From positions 90,762,692 to 90,826,691 of the forward strand of contig RSEF01000002.1 of NCBI GenBank assembly GCA_003993805.1: a stretch of DNA of 64,000 bases, read 5' to 3'. The position numbers and the translations under genes were made by a program. Every line of letters begins with the position of its first letter. Positions within the stretch are counted from its first letter, which is position 1. The notes under the pieces were generated by a model. It saw only the letters and a program-made list of their open reading frames with translations, was not told the origin of the DNA and did no database searches. The stretch is from Himantopus leucocephalus. Lineage: Eukaryota > Chordata > Aves > Charadriiformes > Recurvirostridae. Positions 57,107 to 64,000 of this stretch are shown one piece after another.

Positions 57107-60076
57107 AACACTACGGACCAAAACAAAGAGGTGATGAGTTGCTGCAGGATGCACTGGCATGAAGCTGGCAGGGCTGGATAACTCTGATCTTTATGCACAA
57201 GCCTCAGCTGTTGGGATATCCAGCTCGGATGCTCTGATCTGCACGGGCTCTTTCTCCATCATCCCATGGCTGTGTCTCCTTCTTCACTGACCCCTGCCAT
57301 GTCCCGTCCCTTCTCTTGTCATTCCTCCTGACCTGGAAGTGAGCTGCATTGCATTGCACCAACCCTATAGCACAGAGCGACCCCGTCATTTGGCCCCAGC
57401 CTGCAAAGGAACAAGGGAAGGAAAGAAATTTATTCAACTCATCCTGATGATGCTGCGGACCAGGGAAGCAAGCCAAGGTTTAAAGCAACAGCTGTCATGG
57501 CCGACCTGCCAGCCCAGAGCATCCATCTGTGACTGACCAGCTGCCACGTACCCTGAGAACACGAACACAAAAACATGCTTCCCTCCTTTTTGCTACGCCG
57601 CCTCTTTCTCTTTTGTGTCTGTTTCCTCAAGTGCAAGAAAATTACCTCCGTTCTTACAGCAATCAACTTGAAAAGTCAACAACACAACTTTTTTTCCAGC
57701 TTTACTTGGCAGCCTAGGAGACTCTCTGGCAGCCTCTTTGGGCCAAAGGGGCTTGCGTAGGCTTCAGTAGTTTGTCTTGCATAGCCCCTCAGCCCTGGTT
57801 TCAGAATTCATTGCAATTTGATTTTGCCTTTGTCTTTCTTGTGTGTTGTACTTTAAATATTTCCAAAATGGGATGTGTGTTTTCTAGCACCTTCTGATGG
57901 AAGAAGTAAATTAAAAAAATTATACTCAAAGGCTGAGCCATGTTGATTAGTATTGCAGAAAAACAGGATTTCACAGTGACAATAGACTTTAGCTCTCCGC
58001 ACTTTGTTATTTCTTTGAAATTAATTCCTGATTAGTTTCTAGACTATCCAGGAAAAATCAATTATGGAAGGTGCAGCCTCAACTTGCAGAAACACGGTAA
58101 CTAGTTATATGAAAAACAAAATACACCACTTACCAGAACCAACTTTAGCAGCAATTAACTCCTTCTTCCCCCTTTGCAGTTTGTTTTTCAGTAAGTAGAT
58201 GTCTCCTTGCCCTATCATTTCTCTCTTGCCTTATCTGACGATGTCTCCTGACATATCTTCATCAACAGGTAATTGCTGCACAGCTACACAGAAAAGGAGA
58301 GTTGTTCTACAAAGTTTGCTGCATTAGTATAAAAGAGTTGCAAAAACATAGTATGACCTGTCTGCGGGTAGGAAAGTTATGAACTCAAGCACAGGAAGAG
58401 GGGTCCACAGGGGGTTACTGATAAAAGTCAGAGCAGAGACCTTTGGACTGATTTCTTACCTCTAAGCTACAAAGCAGTGCATCCCACTGGCCTCTATCTG
58501 TTCTCCAGGAGGACAGTAGTCTGTCCTCCAAATCTCAGGTGGTGCCTTCAGGCAAAACTGTCTCCAGCTTCTTGGGAAAAGGCTAGTCCAGCTCTCATGA
58601 TTTCAACTTTCTTTAGCAGCTGAGTAGGGAAGACTGTCCCGGAACGTTGGGACAAAAAGACGGTGGTATTGCATGTTATCACACGGAGGCACCAGCTTCA
58701 TGTCATTTCTCCCTTAATGATAGAAGACCGAGGCTGGAGTGCAGGAGGTGCTGCTGGCAGTACCTTGCCTGCCAAAAATGGGATCCCTGTTTTGTGCATC
58801 TTGTATATTCACTTTCCTTATCCAGCTGTCATGGGTAGAAACCTCAGGCAAATGTTCTTTTGGGTTGGGTTTTTTTTGGTGTTTGTTTGTTTTGTTTTGT
58901 TTTTTTAAGCTCAGCATTTCCCATTCTAGTAGCAGAGAAAAGAGTGATTTCCTTCTTTTTGGAGAGTCAGTTTATCTGGAGTTTTAGGTGATAGTTCAAG
59001 TAATTAAAGCAGCTCTATGGTTGTTCTTCCCTTGTTGACTAACATCACACAGCAACAAGCCCCGCTCAGAGGGACTGGCTCAAGCTCAATAGCACATCAC
59101 TTTATTTCATGGCTTTTCTTTCCTTTTTTTTTTTTTTTTAATAAGCAAAGATAGTATATAAAATGTGGGAAGGACTGATCTCAGCCTAAGCTACAAGGAT
59201 TAATACATCTACACTATTGAAACAATTACTGAAAACTATTTTTTTCTTCTTTTTTTGCTGACAGGTGAATATTTGGTGCTCGTGTGCTCCTCTGGAGAGT
59301 GCTTTCTTCTGGAAAACGTGCTCTGCCATAGAAAGGAAATGGAAGGGACTTGCCAGATGCCCTGTTCCTCTCGAAACAGGGCCAGCCCCCCTCCTGCTGT
59401 CAGTCCCTGGGGGGCCATGCCCAGGAGGTAGTGCCGTGACACGCAGGGAGGGTGGCAGCCCCACGAAGCCAGATGCTGGCAGACACGAGCATCATCCCCT
59501 ACCTGCAGAGGTGCTGCCCTATACAGTCGCATCCTCATTTGTCCTCCACTGAGCTCCTTCTCAGTCAAACAGCACCAGGTGTTTAAGAAGTTAAAGGCCA
59601 GCAGTTTTATTAATATGGAAAAACCCCGCGGTACATTCAAAAGAATTCCTGCCTATGGGAATGTTTTATGGCTAGCAGAGGCCAGAGAATGGATTCCCTA
59701 GAATCTTCGTGTAGTAGCACTGACGTAGCCCTTATGCTTTGCAATCATGCTTAGATGGAAATAGAGATCCAGACACTCAGGATCCATTTCTGAAACTTTT
59801 GTTTGGCTCTAATATCATTGCAGACTCTGCCGATTCCAATAGTTTCATACTGCCTGTAGCAAACTGAAAAAATGGCCACCAAATGACAACATTTAAGTAT
59901 ATGCCTATACTACATTTGCCAGATAGGAGACCAAACCAACTCTAATCTGTTTTTAAAGTCAAGGGCTTTAACAAAGTAGAGGCCGCTTGGTGCTCAAGTA
60001 GGGCATCTCCCATACTGACATCTACAACAGCTCTACTGACAGGATCTCACCTGGAGTTAGGCTGCCTAGATTTTGG

Positions 60077-60242
60077 TCACATTATAAATGAAGTTATTGA
60101 CACAAGATNCAGGCAGATTTGGCTAACCCTGCCTATTATTCATCACAGAAGGATTAATTAATTATTTGATGGTTATTTTTACAACCAGGACAAAAGTTAC
60201 AGTATATTAATCACATTATAAATGAAGTTATTGACACAAGAT
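60077..60242. repeat. 32-base duplication around contig join (N at 60109)
   Basis: The 32 bases from TCACATTATAAATGAAGTTA to CACAAGAT at 60077-60108 recur at 60211-60242. The first copy ends at the N and the intervening 100 bases differ, so this join is less tidy than the others. Confidence 0.75.
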
Positions 60243-60499
60243 TTAGGTGCATTTGGTATTAATTACTGATGTTACATCTCTTTTCCTGTTCACTGCAAAT
60301 AAGCTATTTCTAGAGGAGCATGGTGACTCAGAAAGACCCTGCTTCTGGTATATCTTAAGTTTTATTCTTTCATAATCCTGCGCTTTCTCCTCTGATAAAC
60401 TTTACCCAAGACAGTTTGCACTCTGTACTACAGATATATTTCCTTCCTAGCCAGGCTATTTTTCAAACTCTAATGTTTATGCATTTGGAGAGAGAGTGA

Positions 60500-61450
60500 A
60501 TTAAAATAAAAAATAAAAATAAAAAGAACAATTTTGATAAAGCCTTAATAGAAAGCCAAGAGAATGTGAAACAAATGAGAGCCATTAGGAATGAATTATT
60601 AGCCTAGCAGCTGAAAAGCCAGTCAGCTAGGATGTGGGGAACATGATTTCAAATACCTTCTTATTTCGTTTTCCCAATGACTGTTCATGTTAAAGCAGTA
60701 ATAGAAATGGCACTAGGGCTTGATTAATAAGACATCTGAGAGAGCGAGAGCTCACATTCAACTCCCTGTTTTTAAAGTATAAATTGCTTTTTCTTTTTGT
60801 TCCACACCTTGAATAATAAAAAAAAAATCTTTAACAATAACATCTCCTGTAAACTGGAACAGTTATTCTTAATTCAATGGAAATAATGAAATAAGTAGCT
60901 TACAGCTCTATCTTTTCTAAACTCTGTGTGTGAGCATTGGCATACTTCATTTTACATGTTTTTAACATTTATGACAATATTTTGGCCCAATATCAATGAT
61001 AGTTCCATCTATGTAGAAGGGCCGTAACCCATTTGTTCATTTTGGTAGTTTTGATAGAAACGTAATAATTTTAAAGGTCTGTGAAAATTTGGGATAAAAG
61101 ACACTATATATTGAAACATTTTATATTTAAAGTAATTGCATCGTAAGCGTTTGTTGAAAATCTGAGAATTCAGCATATCATCAAGTTAGAATATGTGAGG
61201 AAAAAATACAGCCATAATCATCTAGATAATAAAATAAATGTGTTCTGACAAGAGGAATGCCCCATGGCATTTTATTTGTTAGAAATACCAGCTAAAGGAT
61301 GACCCAGCTAACGCCATTTGCATACCTTCTGAATGCAAGTGATCCAAGTATCGTAAAGCGGTAATAGAAATAAGCCTGGAAATATACTTAGCATTTTTTA
61401 CAGTATTTAATCAAGGGATAAGCATTTAACAGAGAAGCTTTCTTCATAAA
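60500..61450. promoter_or_regulatory. Candidate conserved non-coding block
   Basis: This is a long, even, AT-rich stretch free of recognisable repeats, with many octamer- and homeodomain-like motifs (TAATTGCAT-type, ATTTGCAT, GATTAATAAG). Texture like this is common for deeply conserved enhancers in the gene deserts next to developmental genes. No conservation data were available. Confidence 0.3.
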
Positions 61451-64000
61451 TAAACTCCATAATACTCACATACAAATATTATGATATTTACTCAAATATT
61501 ATGTTCTCCATATATTATCTTCAAGGCCCTCAGTAGCTACTGTTATTCCAAAACATACTGTTTTTCTCTGTGGGAATGCACTAATAGGATTTTCTTCTTC
61601 TTGCCTGAGAGTCATGATCATAGCATTGGTAATTTCAGGAAACTGTGAATACACTTCAGGCACTAAAATTAGATGTGTGTTTATGTAAGTGTTTGGCATG
61701 TACAAATAACCAAAACATACTATTTTATCACAGACTTCACTGGAAATTACTAACTATCTGAGGACACTGTCAAACTGAATGTATACGCATTTTCTGTGAA
61801 TGCTTTTGATAGAAATTCAGACCTGTACTCTTCTGCCAACGATTTGTAAAAACAACGACTTGCAGAAGTAGTTCATAGCTGTAGAAGCACACACGAACCC
61901 TAATGAAGACACGGATACGTATCAAAGTGAGATGAACATGTTCCAGCACAAATAGTATTGATTAGGCACCTGTATGCCAAACACTTTAATTGATCTGTTC
62001 ACAAAAATATTTATGGAGTTTGTGAGAGTAAGCTGGGACGCTGCTCTCTGGCTCAGGTGCAAGGCTTCATTTAAATTCTATTTCATGCAGAGGTGTTCTT
62101 TTGTAGCTTATCAAATAGACTCTCTTAAACATATTCTGTCCCTCTTTTGTTAATTATTACATAGTTTTGAGGCTGTCGTCTGTGCCTGAAGTTTTTTCTT
62201 TACAGTTCATGGCTCACATATTCCCTCGTGCTAGGATTATGCTGTTTCCATGATGAGCAGAACTATTAATAGCTCGCTCCCTCGTGCTGCACTTAGTGGG
62301 CAACTTGCGAACAGCCTAAAGAACCGCAGCGAGGTAGCACTACGCATCCTTCTGCTACGGCCTTTAACCGTTTCTCTGCTACTCAACATACTTGATTACA
62401 TAGTGCAAAAGCTCATTTGCCTCATTTGCTATGCTCTTCCACATACCTGGTGGGGCCTCATAAGAAGAAGCACGCTACTCTAAAAAGCGCCCATGGGAAT
62501 TCTAAGCTCTGGTCCCACCTTTAGTCTCTGTACCTAGATGTATCAGACTGCTTCATTCACAAAAGAATGATTTACTTTTTCTTGCCTGCAACCAGGGCTG
62601 TTTCCAGGCACAATCAGAACTGGCAGCAAGCTCTCTGGACCAGCTAAATGTCCAGGACCTTGTTCTCCCTGGTGCTCATGCACCCTAAAAAGCCAGAGCC
62701 ACTGCTGCTTTGCTCAGATAAGAGACAGAAGTAGAGCTGGAGAACGAGATGGCAGCCTCCCTCCAGTGCTTCAGCAGTGATCACAACCTGTCTCCTGCCC
62801 TCATGTTGACAGGAGAGGCAGCGGACTCAGCTGCTCAGGAGTTCCCCCAAACCTGACTGTCCAGAGCATCTTCAGCCTGCTGCTATAGGATCCCCCCACC
62901 TTGGTCATCCTGTCCCGCCCACCGTCCTCCTCCTCGGGTGATGGCTGAATCTGTCCTGCAACCAGGCTCCCATGTTGCCTACTTGCCTGCAAACGCCTGA
63001 GCCTCATCTGCAGCAGACTCAGGTCTCTCTGGGTCTTCCCTTTCTGTTGCGCCAGCGCTGGCTTTGCAGACCAATGTGCACACATAGGGAAACTTGCTGA
63101 AATCCACTTTTTTTTCTTTTTTTCAGCGGGCTTGTTCAAGGAATTAGAATGTAATTAACCTCTTGTTAATGATCTACGGGGAGTACCAGAGTCCAGTTAA
63201 CTGTCCCCAACAGGTATTCCTCTCAAGATCATTTTGCTTCAAAGCTGAAATTCAACAGTAGGTGACTTGACAGGAGAACAGATGGTTTTTGAAGACAGGT
63301 ACCGAGGGGTGCCCTTTTGCTCGCTCTCACTAGGAGAGATAACTCCTGACTGCAATCTTCTCGCCGCACATGCAGCTGGGGCACAGATAAATGGATTCAC
63401 CAACCTGCTTCATAAAGTGGGGAAATGATATGGGAAAAGGTGCTAAAGGATGAATAACCCTGGAGGTGGGAGAGGAGGAGAAGAATGTGCAGATTTCCTT
63501 CCCTTGATGGGATATAACTGGCCTAAATTGGAGAGTGGGAAAACCTTAGGTTTTCTTATTATTGTGAGCTGACACAATTGAAAGATTACAAGGAATATCT
63601 TTGTGAGACTGTCTCCACAAGCATCTGAAGAACAAAGCTCTCTTTAAAACAGAAAGTTAAATCCATGATGGCATAGAGGCTGAAGAAGCAGGGACACAGA
63701 AAGAAGTAGTTCCCTTCAGCCCTTTTGAGTCCTTCCCATGCTTATCTATCCTCTCTGATTCCCTCGTTTTTCATACATCCTCTCCATCCATTTTACTGTC
63801 TATCTATTTATTTATTTATTTTGTTTGCAGAGGGGTAGGGAGCTTTCTGAATCTCAGGAAACACTTAGCTGAGAAATCCCAGGGAAAAATACAGCAGAGC
63901 CTTCTTTTTCTAGAAAAGTCTTCCTTGCTTTGAAGAAGCCAGGTGTGCACAACAGCCTCATTGTCATTTTTTATTTGGTTTCTTTTTTTTTTTTTTTTTT
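61451..64000. other. Intergenic DNA to window end
   Basis: No gene recognised. A GC-richer patch at 62580-63120 carries a 112-codon minus-strand frame without domains. A TTTA repeat lies near 63803-63821 and a poly-T run ends the window. Confidence 0.45.

Larger units (their letters stand above)
55160..60480. other. Intergenic DNA, no gene recognised
   Basis: Mixed AT-rich and moderate GC sequence. It holds a 14-base tandem duplication (57079-57106), a lone N at 56759 without an obvious flanking repeat, and a contig join at 60109. Open frames at 56097-56435 and 57204-57476 lack domains. Confidence 0.45.

Noticed and set aside
62801..63139. A 112-codon minus-strand frame in a GC-richer patch
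   Set aside because: No recognisable domain, and its start lies in a poly-lysine (poly-T) run. Treated as chance.
63803..64000. Possible LINE or SINE tail in the TTTA and poly-T runs at the window end
   Set aside because: No mobile-element body is visible next to them inside the window.

Overview
The window is vertebrate nuclear DNA, almost certainly from a bird. It is AT-rich and gene-poor, with short spliced exons. It carries avian CR1 LINE 3' ends (two ATTCTATG octamers at 14522-14537), a solo LTR of a widespread avian endogenous retrovirus family, and a secreted-protein gene that reads like mammalian VWC2 (Brorin). I see no bacterial genes, rRNA, intact tRNA or CRISPR array. All family identifications are by eye, without alignment.

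Gene content. The only gene I can identify is VWC2, on the minus strand. Its first coding exon (34939-35652, with 5' UTR to 35720) encodes the signal peptide, a low-complexity linker, the whole first VWC domain and the start of the second. The next exon (28036-28165) encodes most of the rest of the second VWC domain. The last coding exon (about 50 residues) was not found. It probably lies beyond position 1 or in an assembly gap, so about 1-28035 is best read as the 3' intron. About 35721-64000 is the first intron or 5' flank and then intergenic desert. The 5' UTR next to the start codon holds three upstream ATGs in 38 bases, including one uORF that overlaps the main start.

Layout. 1-11789: intron-like AT-rich DNA with false duplications at single-N contig joins. 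11790-12789: 1000-base gap. 13287-13868: solo LTR with a CTTCA target duplication. 14441-14623: two abutting CR1 fragments in opposite orientation. 21991-22288: another CR1. 23977-24076: 100-base gap next to an LTR end. 28036-35720: VWC2 exons and the intron between them. 35721-36274: GC-rich 5' flank with two G-quadruplex motifs and a TATA-like element. 36275-36374: gap. 36375-64000: no identified gene, with ancient CR1 debris (42.6, 44.2-45.7, 46.8-48.2 kb), an ancient MIR-like SINE (49.16-49.30 kb), an exon-like block with a frameshift (54733-55159), and AT-rich stretches that look like conserved noncoding DNA (60.5-61.4 kb).

No multi-gene system is visible. The observations most worth checking are the VWC2 uORF cluster, the frameshifted exon-like block, the homeodomain-type palindrome at 17929-17948, and the pattern of haplotype-like false duplications.
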